Below are positions 24,523-38,100 of a DNA stretch of 64,000 bases, one piece after another. How positions within the stretch are numbered: position 1 is the first letter of the stretch; each line of letters starts with the position of its first letter. The DNA lies in NCBI GenBank assembly GCA_905183005.1, contig CAJJDO010000144.1:233738-297737 (forward strand), written 5' to 3'. Under the pieces are notes generated by a model. The model saw only the letters and a list, made by a program, of their open reading frames with translations, made no database searches and had not been told where the DNA came from. The DNA comes from Paramecium pentaurelia. Taxonomy: Eukaryota > Ciliophora > Oligohymenophorea > Peniculida > Parameciidae. Made by a program: the position numbers and the translations under genes.

Positions 24523-25828
24523 TCAATGAAATAAAGGATCGTCACCTACAGATTAATTTGTAAATTATTTTTCCCAAACCACAAAAACTCCATTTTACCA
24601 TTATCCTTATTTTTCTATTTAGTTTTTCCCAATATATGTTCCATTACCATGTCTCTTTCCATTTTTCCATTAACCTTTATAAATCTAAAATGATATTTTG
24701 AATACTTACTCTTCCATCACCATAATAAAATGTACCATATCCATCTCTTAAATCATTAAAAAATTCACCAACATATTTAGATCCATCATTCCAATAAAAT
24801 TCCTTTATATAAATTTAAATATTTTACTCCTTATCCATTCATTTTATTTTATTTCCAATACCCTATATATTTAGTCCCATCTGAGCATTTATACGTTCCA
24901 TAACCACAAAAACAATTTTCTGCAAACTCTCCCACATATTAAGAACCATTTGCAACTGTATATACTCCTTAACCGAATTTAATTCCATCAACATAATTTC
25001 CCTCAAAACTTGCTCCATCTGGCCAAAGTTCTTTGCCTTAACCATTCTATTTATCATTAATCCATTAACCTACATAATATCCACCACTTGAAGTAGTTAA
25101 TTTACCCTAATTTAATCAGGAATGTACATACATAACCATGGGCTTTGTCATCTTTCCAATCTCCTTCATAAACATCTCCTTCCACATGTATAAGTCTTCC
25201 CTTTCCATTTTATTTATTATCCTTCCAATATCCTTCATAATATGAACCATCTGACCAGTATTAAATTCCTTTACCCCATTTTGCACTAAAATAGCCAAGG
25301 GTTATACTTATCCTTCCATTAACCTATATATATATGATCATGTTCATCTTGTACAGGTCCTCTTGTTATCAAGTCTGGTTCTGATTAGCAAGCATCATAA
25401 ATAAATTCGGGTAGGCCTTTCCTCAACTAAAAAGAAAATCAAATTTAAAGAATAACTATACTTATTTGGTTAAATTATCAAGTGTTTCTGGCACCTTCTC
25501 GATAGTTTTTAGATTTTAAGGCACATTAGTTTCTTTTGAAAAAGAATTAAACTTCTTTAGATCTACCAATTAAATTTCTTATCTGCTTTATTTTTTTGAT
25601 GAAGTGTATTCATTAGTGCAAGTGATGGCTACACTACTATTTTTATGATGATGTTTATGTTTTTTTCTGGTTAAGTATCCTCGAACATATGCTTAAAGGA
25701 TAAATAGTTGGATTACATTAAATTGTTAAAGCAGCTTTATTTGCTTATTCTGCATCCATTTAATCCTTTGTAACAATTTATTGTGAGTGACACTCCATGA
25801 TTGAAGATTATCCACAGCAATTTCCCAT
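24523..25828 (-). CDS. MORN-repeat protein with IQ motif and acylated N-terminus
   Basis: ATG 25828-25826 to TGA 24525-24523, with six introns: 25692-25716, 25427-25461, 25286-25307, 25107-25131, 24803-24827 and 24685-24709. The first and fifth end in AAG. The spliced length is 383 codons including stop. The N-terminus MGNCCGQSS fits N-myristoylation on Gly2 with palmitoylation on Cys4/Cys5, which would place it on a membrane. An IQ-type calmodulin-binding motif (IQSYVRGYLTRKK, about residues 40-55) spans the first intron. From about residue 160 to the end run nine or ten MORN repeats (YxGxWxxxxxxGxG), such as YEGDWKDDKAHGYG and YVGQWINDKQNGQG. MORN proteins attach to membranes and the cortical or ciliary cytoskeleton. 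A cortical, calmodulin-regulated scaffold is a reasonable inference. Confidence 0.85.
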
Positions 25829-25934
25829 TAAATTATTTATTATTTTTTTTGTATTAAAAAACTAAGGATTGTAACAAATTTTATAAATTAATATATATAT
25901 TTTCCTTTTGATAATTTTATACATATAATAGACA

Positions 25935-28900
25935 TCATTCATTAAAGTAAACTCTAACTTCAGGTACATTTTTTAAGATTTATTCATCTTTAACAAAATT
26001 AATTACTAAATCGACATAGTCATTCTATTAATATAAATAATAAATTTGAACCTTAACATCCAATAATTCAATGATTGGCTAAGTAAATACAGCTGAACCT
26101 TTATGAAGGTCATGCATATAAATAACTGAGGATTATTTGAAAACATTAATGGGTTATAAATGATAAGTTTCTTTCAAATGTTGGAATAAACTCTATAAGG
26201 TGATTTCTTTTCCTATCTTCACATCCCATCTATCCCATAAAGTGACATTCACTCCTTCATTAAGTTTGATTGTTTCAGCTTTCATTGGTTCAGTCAACTA
26301 AACAATGGGAACAGCTAAATTAATAAATCCATTTTTCATATTTTCAAGTTTGCAATTCTTTAAAATTTTGACTAATTCAATTGTCTATAATCCTGAAACA
26401 ACTGCTGTAGTAGTAGCTAAAGCAGGAACTATTCTACCTGCCTTTAATTTCACAGTAATCCAATCCATTTCATCTAGACCATAATTCAAAGCTCTTAGAT
26501 TTCCTAGAGAATGAATAAAATCTATGTGACCATTCATATCACAATCCTTCTCAAATTCTTATGATTATAATTTAATTCTATAAATAATAAATATATAAAT
26601 ACCCAGCAGATCTTAAATCTTCAATTTATGCTAATAATTTTGATGTATCATCAAATATATTACTTTCTTATTCTTATTCTTCTTCTTATTATTTTTATTA
26701 TTTGCTTTCTAATTTCAATACTTATTCTTCCATCTCCTTCTTTTTTGAATCATTAGGTATCCATTCCTTACATTTCATTTTCTAACCTAATATAGCTACA
26801 TCAATTCTATTCTTTTCTTATCTCCAGTCACCTGGTGTGAGTAGATTGTATTGTTTAGCTCTTAAAAAAGCCATAGTTGATATAAATTAAACTACGATAA
26901 GATTTTCAATATCATAATTTAAACATTTTGGAGGTCTTTTTGGTAATTTCCAAAATGGTTATCCATCTTTAGTTTTGACATCAATAGGATATGTGTACAA
27001 TAGTTATTTTATATCATTTATAAAGTACTTATAAAATTTGTTTTTAGCCCATTAAATACAATCTTCGAATTTATTAGGTGCATATTATAGTAATTTGATA
27101 GTAGATTTCAATTATTTAATTTCATCTGGATTTGATGGATTAAATGATTTATTATCTATAATATTCATAGCTAATTTTGGTTTCAATGAAAATAGTTTAT
27201 TAAATTTATCTCTAGCAAATTCAATACAATGGAATGTCTCTTCAGGGAACATTTTTAAAGTACAATAAGGAATCTCTCCTTCTTCTACAGGATCTTACAT
27301 ACTATTATATGATTCTGTTTAGAATGGTATGATGCATTACACATGACCTTTGGGTCCCAAAGTACCAGATTCTAATAATGGTATTTTTGCTTTAACACAT
27401 CTACGATCTACATATCGTCTTGCTTAAACATTATCAAGAGCATTAGCAACAAGTGATAATTATTCAAAGTATTGATCATTGAAAATATTTTCAGTTTGTT
27501 CATGTACTTTATCCATTCTAGCAACTAATTTACCTTTAAGAAGAGGATTCATTTGAATGACTGCTGCAGCTGCAGTTTAAGACTTTGGTTTATGAATATG
27601 TTTTTCTCTAAATAAGAATTATCTATTAAGATTAGAAGTTTCAATATGATCAGGATCAGTTATAGTGATTTATCCTTCAATACTTAAATTAATCATAGCA
27701 AAATTCTTGAGTAGTTCGCATCCTATAGCACCACAACCAACCATGAATAAGTTAGTGCTCTTTACTTTCTAGTATAAATCTTCACCCATTAATTTAGTTA
27801 AAGAATCTTTTCCTGTTAGTTAAAATTAATCTAATATTTGGATCTAAGCCTACTAATCACCTTTTTCATCCCATATTTAAAATGGTAACACTTCTATACA
27901 ATCAAAATAATAAGCTTGATTGATTGGAGTAAATTTATTAGTTAGAGCCTTAATTATTTCTTATGATACAAAACCTCCTAGATAAGCAGCTAGAGGAGGG
28001 AATGCTGGTAAAGTGAAAACCTTCTAAAATATTTTGAGATAGTATTCTAAATACTTTGCATTTTTTGAATTTTATTAAATAAAGTTTCCCTTATCGAACT
28101 TAATAATGGATTCAAGTAGATTATTAAGATCTCCATTGTTGTATGATAATGTTCTATAAGCCAGATGTAATAGATTTTGTTCGACTGGCTTAATGCTATC
28201 ACTGTCTTTCAAATTGGAATCTAAGCAGTCATCACTATTGATAATGACATCCAATGGTTTATTAGTGAATGTAATTGTTTGTTTTACATGTCTAGCAATT
28301 CCACTTGAAATATAAGGAGTATATCTAGAAATATCATCTAATATCTTGAATTTCTTAGTAGAAATTGTTTGGATTTTTAGAAGTTGATTGTTGATTGATT
28401 AATCTCCATATTACATTCCTTATACTTGTAATAAAATAATTGAATCTCCATCTGCAAATTGAGATCTTTGTCCATCCAATAATTCCACTACTCCTTCTCC
28501 AGAAATGGATTTAATCAATACATCTGGAATATCCTCACCATTCTTATCAATAACTTTGAACTCAGATCCAAAATCATTTATTATTCTTCCATAAACAGAA
28601 TTGGCATTAGCAATGATAAGTTTGATAGAATGAGTTCTACAGAGATTATCCCAACATGTAAGTTCATTATAATCATAGACATCTGTTAAAATAGCTATAT
28701 CAAATTTCTCTGTAGTTATATACTATTATACATCCTTTTCTATAACCTTGACTCGAACATAATTATTTAATTATTAGATTTTATCTATACATGCAACAGC
28801 TCTCTATTTACCTATATCTGATTAAGAAAGGAAGAACTGTCCAATTAAATCATCTTCATTTACTACTTTATTATCAAAAACAGCAAAAACTCCAACTCCA

Positions 28901-29120
28901 GAGAGTACAACATTTTTAGCAATCTCAACACCTAAAGAACCTATTCCACAAAGTAAGACTTTTGCATTTGCTTATTTTTTAACTGCTTCAATTCCCATAG
29001 CTCCTATATATCTACTCCATCTATCTCTTACTTATTCACTACTCACATCCATCACTTATTCTTAAATAGCTTTATCATATGTCATATCAACTTCTTCTAA
29101 ATTGAGAATACCTTCAGTGA
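25935..29120 (-). other. E1 (ubiquitin-activating) domain of the giant gene
   Basis: This is the domain segment of about 1035 residues, the normal length of a free E1. The inactive adenylation half has YDKAIQEQVM and LLCGIGSLGVEIAKN. The active half has FMVGCGAIGCELLKNFAMI (ATP loop), TDPDHIETSNLNRQFLFR (Mg/ATP and Arg finger) and the catalytic-Cys motif IPYCTLKMFPE (Cys codon 27264-27262, about residue 4712). It ends in an E2-recruiting ubiquitin-fold domain at the stop. All key residues I know of are present, so it should be active. Confidence 0.9.
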
Positions 29121-32100
29121 CCTTTTCAACATTAACTTAATTTTCTTATTATTTCTTTTTTCTTCTTTAATTTATTTTTGGACTAATTTCTTTTATACTT
29201 GGCTATTATAAACTATTTAAAGCCTTTTCTAATTCAGCAGTTGCATCCTTTAACATTTCCAAATATTAAGTCTTCGATTTCTTGAATACTGAACACCATT
29301 GGCTATTATGATCACTAACCAAACCCATATATAAGGCTTATCTTTACTCTGCATATTGAAGCCATTTCTTAACCTCTTCCATAATTTCTATTTTCTTCAA
29401 ATAAAAATGTCTTCTTATAATAGTTTCAAATCCTACAGGAGGGTTCTTGATATTCTCAATCATTGCATATTATATATTTCCATATCTAACTATGTTTGAA
29501 TAAGCCTCATTCTTCATTTCACCATCTTATTAACCTGCTTCTCCTTCAAATCCTGGTTCATTGAAATACACATCCTCAGACATGATAATAGCTTAAGTTG
29601 AAACTAATACTTATAAAATAGTTGATAATTTTGGATCCCAATTTTCAGATGCATGTCCTCTCCATGTTCCCAATAATGATAAACACACTTTACCACATGC
29701 ATACAAATTTGGATTAAATCTGATCTTTCCACCTCCAGTAGTTGATAGATTCATCTTTGGAGGAGTATTAGGATATTGATCTTCAAAATATATATCAAAT
29801 AAATAGGCTCCATGAGCATATGGTGTCCCAGATGCTCCCATAACCAATGCTTTTATTACATCTACTCTATCTTTATCAGCTCTAACAAATATTGAATTTG
29901 TATGTTCGACAGGTAAGGAATTAGACATATCTGCAAACTCTTAAGCTAAACGAATCAATTTTGCTGGTGTTGGAATTGGAGCTTATGTTATCTATTTATC
30001 ATAATAGTGTTAATATTATTAATTTTATCCTTTAAATGAAACGTAATCGAATCTTAAGTCTTTTAATAATAATTTATAAGCCTCATTTAATGGTAATTTG
30101 AGTATTTCTTATAATTCATGTTCTTTTGCTTCTTCTTATTCATTATCTGATTAATCACATTAAAATCTTTCTATTGCATCCTAAACACATGTATCTGTTT
30201 CAATAATAACTGTAGCAATTTACTTTGAAATTTAATCTTTTTCTGATAATTCATTTGTTTTTAAACAAGATAAGAATATGTGTGCTATATTTTTTAAGTT
30301 ACTTAATAATTAGGCTATAGATTCAATTTATTTAGGAATATAATTTGTAGGTATCTTTAATAATAATGGAGTTAAGTTTTTATGTTTTGCTAAAGTTTTA
30401 GTTAATTGAAGATAACATAAATTGAGATCAAAATCTTTTGACATCTCTAATAATGAACCTGATCTAAATGCAGCTTCTAATAAAGATAACAAAGCACTTT
30501 CAAATATCATTTCATTAATTTATTATGATAATTCCTAATTTAAATGCCAATTATCATAACTGAAAAAGTTTCTAATAATTTCTAATAGAGATTTTAACTA
30601 TTCTGATCTAATTTTCTTTTTATCTAAATATTCTTAAGTATTCCATTTTTAATTTTATCCAGTTTAATCACTACCATAACCAACACCTTATTTCTTTTTA
30701 GGTTTTCTATCAACTGATTTATCTCCTTATATTATTTAAACTTATTATTATTAAGGTTCTTCAAGTATAATAGCTTAATATACTCTTTTCTTTTCCTTAC
30801 TTACAATAGCAATTTTATCTAATATCTTTTAAATTAAATTATCTTTTATAGCAATATTTCTAATTTCTTAATTATTATGTGTCTTAAATACATCAGATAA
30901 AGTATCATAAATGAATTTAACTGCTTCAATTTCTTTTTCTTTCCAAGCCTTCTCATCACTATTAGGTTAGTCTGGAATTCCTGCTAATAATTAAAATAAC
31001 AATTCCATAGATTTCTTATTCTTCAAATAATAACTGAAAAATTATGGTACTGAACAAAATGCACTTAATTCAGATACATATGAATTCCAAATTTATGTTA
31101 ATTCTTAATTTTACCATTTTTTAGTTGCATCTTAAACAGCTAAAATAATTTATTTAACTCCATCTTAATTTTAAAATGCTTCAAAGATTTTTAATGAAGC
31201 TGAATATTACAATGGAGTTTCTGTAAGAGAATTTAATTATCCTAATAATTCTAATCCATCTACTGTAAATGTTGGGAATGGTTTAATATGTTGTTATTAA
31301 TTTAATGTACCATTAATTTAAATAATAGAAGAATTTTTAATGGCTTATTCATTTATAAACATATTTGAAATATAGATACATTACAAAATATTTGTATTAG
31401 TACAATTTCCTGGTATGGAATATATAGGAGTGGCACTTAAATAATTAAAGACAGATTATTTGGCAAAATATTTATCTTATAATATTGGATTACTAAGTAT
31501 TCCATAACCAAAAGTAGAAGTATCATTAGCTTCTATTAATTAATTTCCTTATTATCCACTAAATAATGGTTTTTAAGTATTTTTAGATACTTATTGTGGT
31601 TATTAATATATCCAAATTTCCATTCTTTACATCCAGAAATCATCAAAATAATAATCTTCTTCTGGTTTTTATTCTAAGAGTTCAAAATCATGTATTCCAA
31701 TAGAAACACTAGATACTTCTTGATCATCAGAAAATGTTAAATTGATTCTTTCTAATAAAAATGAAAAAGACCCTCCATTAACATGATCCATTCCAACACC
31801 AAATGTTTTACGATCATTATTTAACAAATGATAGATTTTACCTTTTTCATATGTAAATCCAAATTATTCTCCATTTTCTGGAATAGGATATACTTCTCCT
31901 GGATAATAATCATGTTAGAATTCACTTACCAAATTTCCACATTTTTAAGTACTGAATAATCCAATAATACAATTTTCACTCTAATTATTATTCTTTCCAA
32001 ATAATAATATTAAGAATGGTCCCTTTTATAGAGTAGATAATGTTTTATGAAAATATGAACCTCCTTATTATAATTCCATTTCTTTAACCCATCTTCCTCC

Positions 32101-35100
32101 TTTCTTTAAGGAATTTGTTTTAATAACTTTCTAAATTGCTTATTATAGGGAATCATAATATTAAGGAGTAAATTCTTTAGCTTAGAATCCATTTAATTCA
32201 TGAGATCCAGAACCACTAATTTCAGTATTTTCATCTTCTTAAATATGAAGAGAACTCAATTTTCTTATATCACCAACATATATTTAACTTTCTTTATCCC
32301 ATATATCAATTGTAAAATCTACTTTTTCTTCAAAATTAAGTAATGGTATGAGTACATTTTCAACATAAGTGATATCTACAATTTATGATAATAAATGAAT
32401 ATCATTAATCAATTTTTAAGCCAATTAATTAATTGCTTCAGGTGTTGATAAAGTTATTTTACCAATAAAATTAACAATATGACTTAATGTCAATTAATCA
32501 ATTTATTTTAATAAAGTTATAGTAGGATTTGGAACTTTCAAATTTTCATAAACTTATAAATGATAATTATTATCACAATAGAATTTATTGAGTTCAGGAA
32601 CATTAGATGAAGAATCAAAGAAGAAAAAGTAATCAGATAATGTTGTATTGTCTGTCTTTTTCAATGATTCAATTGTTTATTCAAAGATATTAGGTATAAA
32701 AGGTTTAATTAAACTAACAACATCATTACTAATTTGTACTAAAATAGAAAGTAATTTTAATTTATATAATGATTACTTTTACAATAACTATGATGTCATA
32801 TCTATAATACCAGTTTGTTATAATTGTATATTCAATACATATGGTTAAGGTAACTTAATAAGTGTAATGAATAATCTAATTATCATATTAGAATGTTCAT
32901 ATGATTAACTTGTAACTTCAATTGCCTATAGTATATTCAAGAAATCTTATTCTTCTACTTCTAACATTATTGGATCCTTGTTCTTTTATTTACTTGATAT
33001 TAATATAGCATAAGTTAAGGCTTCAATTAAAAGAGTTAATTATGTGAATTAATCTTATGATTTAACAATCTAATTAATTTATTTAATTTAATTCAAAATA
33101 TAATCTAAAAATCTCTTTAATCTATCTAATTATTTATCCTTATCTTACAATACTATTTCAGCAGTTAATTTAGCATGTGCCCATTCTAATGTGATATCCA
33201 TAATTTATTCTAATACCCAATCTCCAAATTCTGGATTATATTTAGTTAATCCTATAAAAAGTGGAGATAAAGTAGATTCATTTGATTATAATGCTTAACT
33301 AATATTTTTAAAACTCTTTTTTATTTATTATATTATTTTCTAATTATTACTGATATCATATAATGTATTTCTAAACTTTTAAGAACACATCTTCCCTAAT
33401 AATCTACTTGCTGTTTTCTCTTAAATTGTTTATATTTATTTATTTCTATTTATTTATGAATCATATCCTGTAATTGAAATAAAACTTACACCAATTTGAA
33501 TATTATTGTATTGTTTGAAAGATAATTAAGAAATCTATTCCAAAAATGTAATCTATGGTTTTTTCATTATAAATCTTATATAAGATATAGGTTATTGAAT
33601 CAATGATTTTAGTTATTAATTTAAATTACCTTAACCAGTTAATCTCCAAATATTCAAAGCCATCACTTTCACACTATAATATGTATATGCTTCATCTTCT
33701 ATTAAAGTCATTACACCAATAGGATACCAAAGATTATCTGAAGTCTTATTCTTAACTTCAACAACCACAACCTCTGGTATACCCAATATCCTATCATTAT
33801 ATTCTGGAGTGTAAGCTTAAAATCCAATTTTTATTTATTTTAATTCAATACATTTTTCTAATTAGAATTCAAGTATGTAATCTTCAGATAATTCATCTTT
33901 AAGTGTTAAAACATGCACTTTTGCTTTGACTCCCTTCTTATTCACTTACCAATCTTTTACCTATTATGGTTATCCAGGAGGTTTTGAAGATTCAATCATA
34001 ACTAATTTATTGGCAAACTCTTCTTCTTATGGTTATTATTCATTTGATTCAGTCTTATCTTCATAAGTAGTTGAAGTCAAATGTGTTTTTTCAAGTAAAT
34101 ATTCAAAAGCATTTCCATTTATAGCTATTTCTCTAACTACTTAATCAGTAGTCATCCATAATTCATTTAATTCTTCAAAAATCTCTTAAGTGTGTTTTAA
34201 TAATGAATAACCTAATATATTTGTCATTTGATTCATCTATTCTTAAATAACAATATCGAATTCTTTTTAAAATTTGAATAATTGAATTAGTGATTCTGTT
34301 GCTAATTATTAATCTATTTATAACCAATCAAATATTTATCTTACTTATTTACTAATACATCCTAAGATCTCAGTAGCAGGTGTAACATTAGGTATATTTG
34401 ATTTATTAAGCATATACCAATGAATGTATTTATTAATAATATCACCATATTATGGTATTTCTTATATTAAAATTTATACTTTTATGGGACACTCTGCTTT
34501 TTTCATTAATTATAATAATTTGTTTCCGAATAGTAATTTTTTCAATAAAGATAATTCACAACTATAAACTCCATCATGTCTACCAACATTACAATATTTA
34601 GATAAATAATGTGCAGTTTCTGAGAATATTACTTTAAATATTGATGCACTTATTTTCCTTTCTTAAGATGCCACAATATTTAATAATCCATCTATAAGTG
34701 TTGTTCCTTAATATTAGAAAATTTATTTAATTAAATTACTATTGAATTCAATACTTTAAGTATGTTCTAATATTGATTTTGTCATTTCAATAAATCTAAA
34801 TTATATTGCTGTTTATTTAGTTGTATCTAATTTCAAGTAAATTGATAATAATTAATCATATATCTTGTATTCCATAATTAATTGAATTGGAATCTTACTA
34901 ATCAAATTTAACAACAATCCCCAATAAGTTAATGAATTCTCTAAAGTTTCATTATTGATTAAGTTCTTTCTTGGTTCAATTAAGAATCTAATCATTTATG
35001 ATACAGTTTCTATATTACATATTTGAAAGAATCCTCCTTCATCTAATTTTTCTGAAAATTCTTAAAAATTCTAAATTGTCTAATATTTTATTGATCTTTT

Positions 35101-38100
35101 TCTTTAATTTTATTTTTAATCTCCTTAATTAATATTCATATTTGATAATTATATTAATTAACCTACTACAAATGATAAAAAGGAAAACCAAGCTGAACTA
35201 TCTAATGGCTTTTCAAATATTGAAAGATTTTCATTTGCATACTTAACTATAGCATTCAATACAATTTAAAAGAAATAAAAAATAAGTTTATAAGTTTATG
35301 GAGTGCATAATTTTTCTATAAGTAATTTGATTTAATTTAAGATTGTATTAGAATCATTTGATTATATAGCATTAGCTAATAATTAAAATAATCCTGATTA
35401 AGTTGGATCTGTAGGATTTATAATTTCTGTTACAAATAAAATAAGTTCATCATTATTTAATTTCATCAATACACTACTTGTTTTTAAAAATAAGTTTTGT
35501 ACATCTTAGATTTAATATTATTATTAATTTTATAAAATCCATTTCATAATGGAAAAGAGAGTTGTAAATACTTTTAGTTTTGTTAATTCAAAACATTCAT
35601 CTGTTAATTTTTCCACTTATCCAATCTCTAAATCTTGACTACTTGTTGATCTTAATGTTCCTAATGGTTTTATTTAGATTTAAGGATCCACTAATTCCTT
35701 ATTGTTAAATTATTATTAATCTACTAATTTTGTCAACACTAATCCAATTAATTATTAAGCTTATTTAATTTATTATTTTTCATTTAAAATAATTGAAATG
35801 TACATTATAGTCTAGCAAATAGGGATATGAAGTATTTTCAAGGTATTTAAAATATTGTTATCTTAATCAATTTTCTAATATTGAGCAAATGTAAATAGAA
35901 TCCAATATTTTAAATTCAAATTATTTAATATAATATTAAGTATTTGAAAACTGATATCTGTAATAGGACCTTAATTTGCTTAAACAAAAGTCTTGTAAAT
36001 TAATTAGGCCATTTTCAATCCTTCTTATTCTCTTAAAGCTACATCTGATCTCCATTATTGACATGTAGAATCAGCATGTATTAATATTTTTATCAGTTCA
36101 TATGCATAAGTGTATAAAAAATCTAAAGATTTACTTAAATTTATGTTAGAATTAGGATCTTGAATAAGTTCAAGTTATAATTTTCTAATAATTTAGATTG
36201 TTTCTTAAATCTTTTCTTTTCCTTAATTTTATTATAATTTTTATTTTAATTCTTTTTATTTTTATACAAGTAAAGCTCTATAATATTAAGATATCATTTA
36301 AGTATGTGGACTATTTGAATTATTCTATTCTTTTATTTGTAATTATACAGATTTTTGTTTCATTCCTAAAATTTAAGCTGAATCTAAATAAATTGTTCCT
36401 TAACTTATATATTTTTAGTATTTCAAAGAGTTAACAAAACTTAAATCCTTTTCAAACACTAATTCATCCTCAATTAAAAATAGTTAAGTCTAAATTTAAT
36501 CCTATTTTTCTATACTTTAACTCAATTATCCTTTGAATTAAGGAATAATGCACAATTCTTTTGGAGCAGTATTACTCTCTTCTTTTGTTCTAGTAGCAGC
36601 ACTTAATGAATATGTGATTTACAATTTTAAAGTTCTTACTTCCTTAACTTTAATATTCCATGAAATAACATTTAATTTACTCTTTGGCATATTTGATGCA
36701 TGTTAATCTGCATACTTTGTCAATTAAATTAATAGCCAATCTGGTAATATGACATCTAAAATAGGTTCATTAGTCTATCCATTATATAAAGTCACTCTAA
36801 TTACTCTACAATTTATCTAAGGAGTATTAAATACTAATTAAAATTGATGTAAATCATATGAACATAAGAGATCAATTGTGTATTCATCATAATGAGGTTA
36901 TCTATTAAATTAAATAATTGAATAAAGAGGTTTCTTAATATTAATATCAAGAATGCTTAAATTATTTGGTTTATCTTATTCAACCTTTTCTTTGGTACTA
37001 ATTTGAATTTATTTTTAAACTTCCCCTAAAACTTATGATATCAATGGAGTTTCCTCTACAAATTAAGTCAATTTATAGTATCTATCTGAGAATAATTATT
37101 CTTCAGTTAACATTAAGAAAATTTGTTATTGATTCAATTTGCTGAAATGTGTTGAATCAATTTTATGAATAAATTTAGCAATTTACTTTAAATGACTTAA
37201 AATATATGGATAGTATTCTTTTGAATCCAATGAAGCATATTTCTTTAGCATTTAAATCAATTAAATGAAACCTGCAGGTTTAATAATATTTGATAAAGTA
37301 AATATATTATTAATGATATCTTTAACTGCTTTGACTAATTAACCATTGAATTCAGGTATAATTAAGAATTATTAAAAGAATGTTTAAACACAAGATTCTT
37401 CTTATTATTATTATGTAAGTAGATTTAATTTAATAAATTCTAAAATATCTAAATCTTTATAGCATATATTCACAAATTAAGGTATACTTTAAAATAATTT
37501 ACATAAAACCTTTATTGCACTAAATCTTTATTATTCAGAAGCCTTGTTATTATGTGTAAGTTACATAAGTTTTTAATTAAATTCATGATATTTTGAAACA
37601 TCATGCATTAAAGTTGTAATCAAATGAGCTTGAGGTAATTTTTGCAAAAGCCTTTGATTAATATGTTTTTGTTTAACTCCATTTATTTAAAGAAAACTTA
37701 AATCAGATTTTTAGAATTCTATGTTTATAGTTTACACATTTGTTAATAAAGATGCAGGAATTTCACAAATAAATTTATTGTAATTACCATAAGTATCTTC
37801 TCTAAATTGACATTATCCTTTATCCATAATATCTCCATTTACTTTTAATGTAATATCTTTAAATAAATCAAAAGATTATTGACTTTAAATTAATTAATCT
37901 CCAATATTCTCTTTCACAACAGTACCATATGCAACAAAATAATTCAAAGTTAGAGGATTTTATTCAAATTTCACTTAATCAGTCTATTTTGCAGACAAAG
38001 TCATTAATAATACATATTTTCCTATTTTAGGACTCTCTAATTAGAATGTCAATTATTCTTCATTTGGTCCTAATTCAAAAAAGGCTACTGGTTCCCAAGG

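Noticed and set aside
29583..29585. ATG as a possible start of a separate E1 gene
   Set aside because: It is in frame within continuous coding sequence, lies inside the BIRC6-specific extension of the UBC domain, and has no stop or promoter-like gap upstream.
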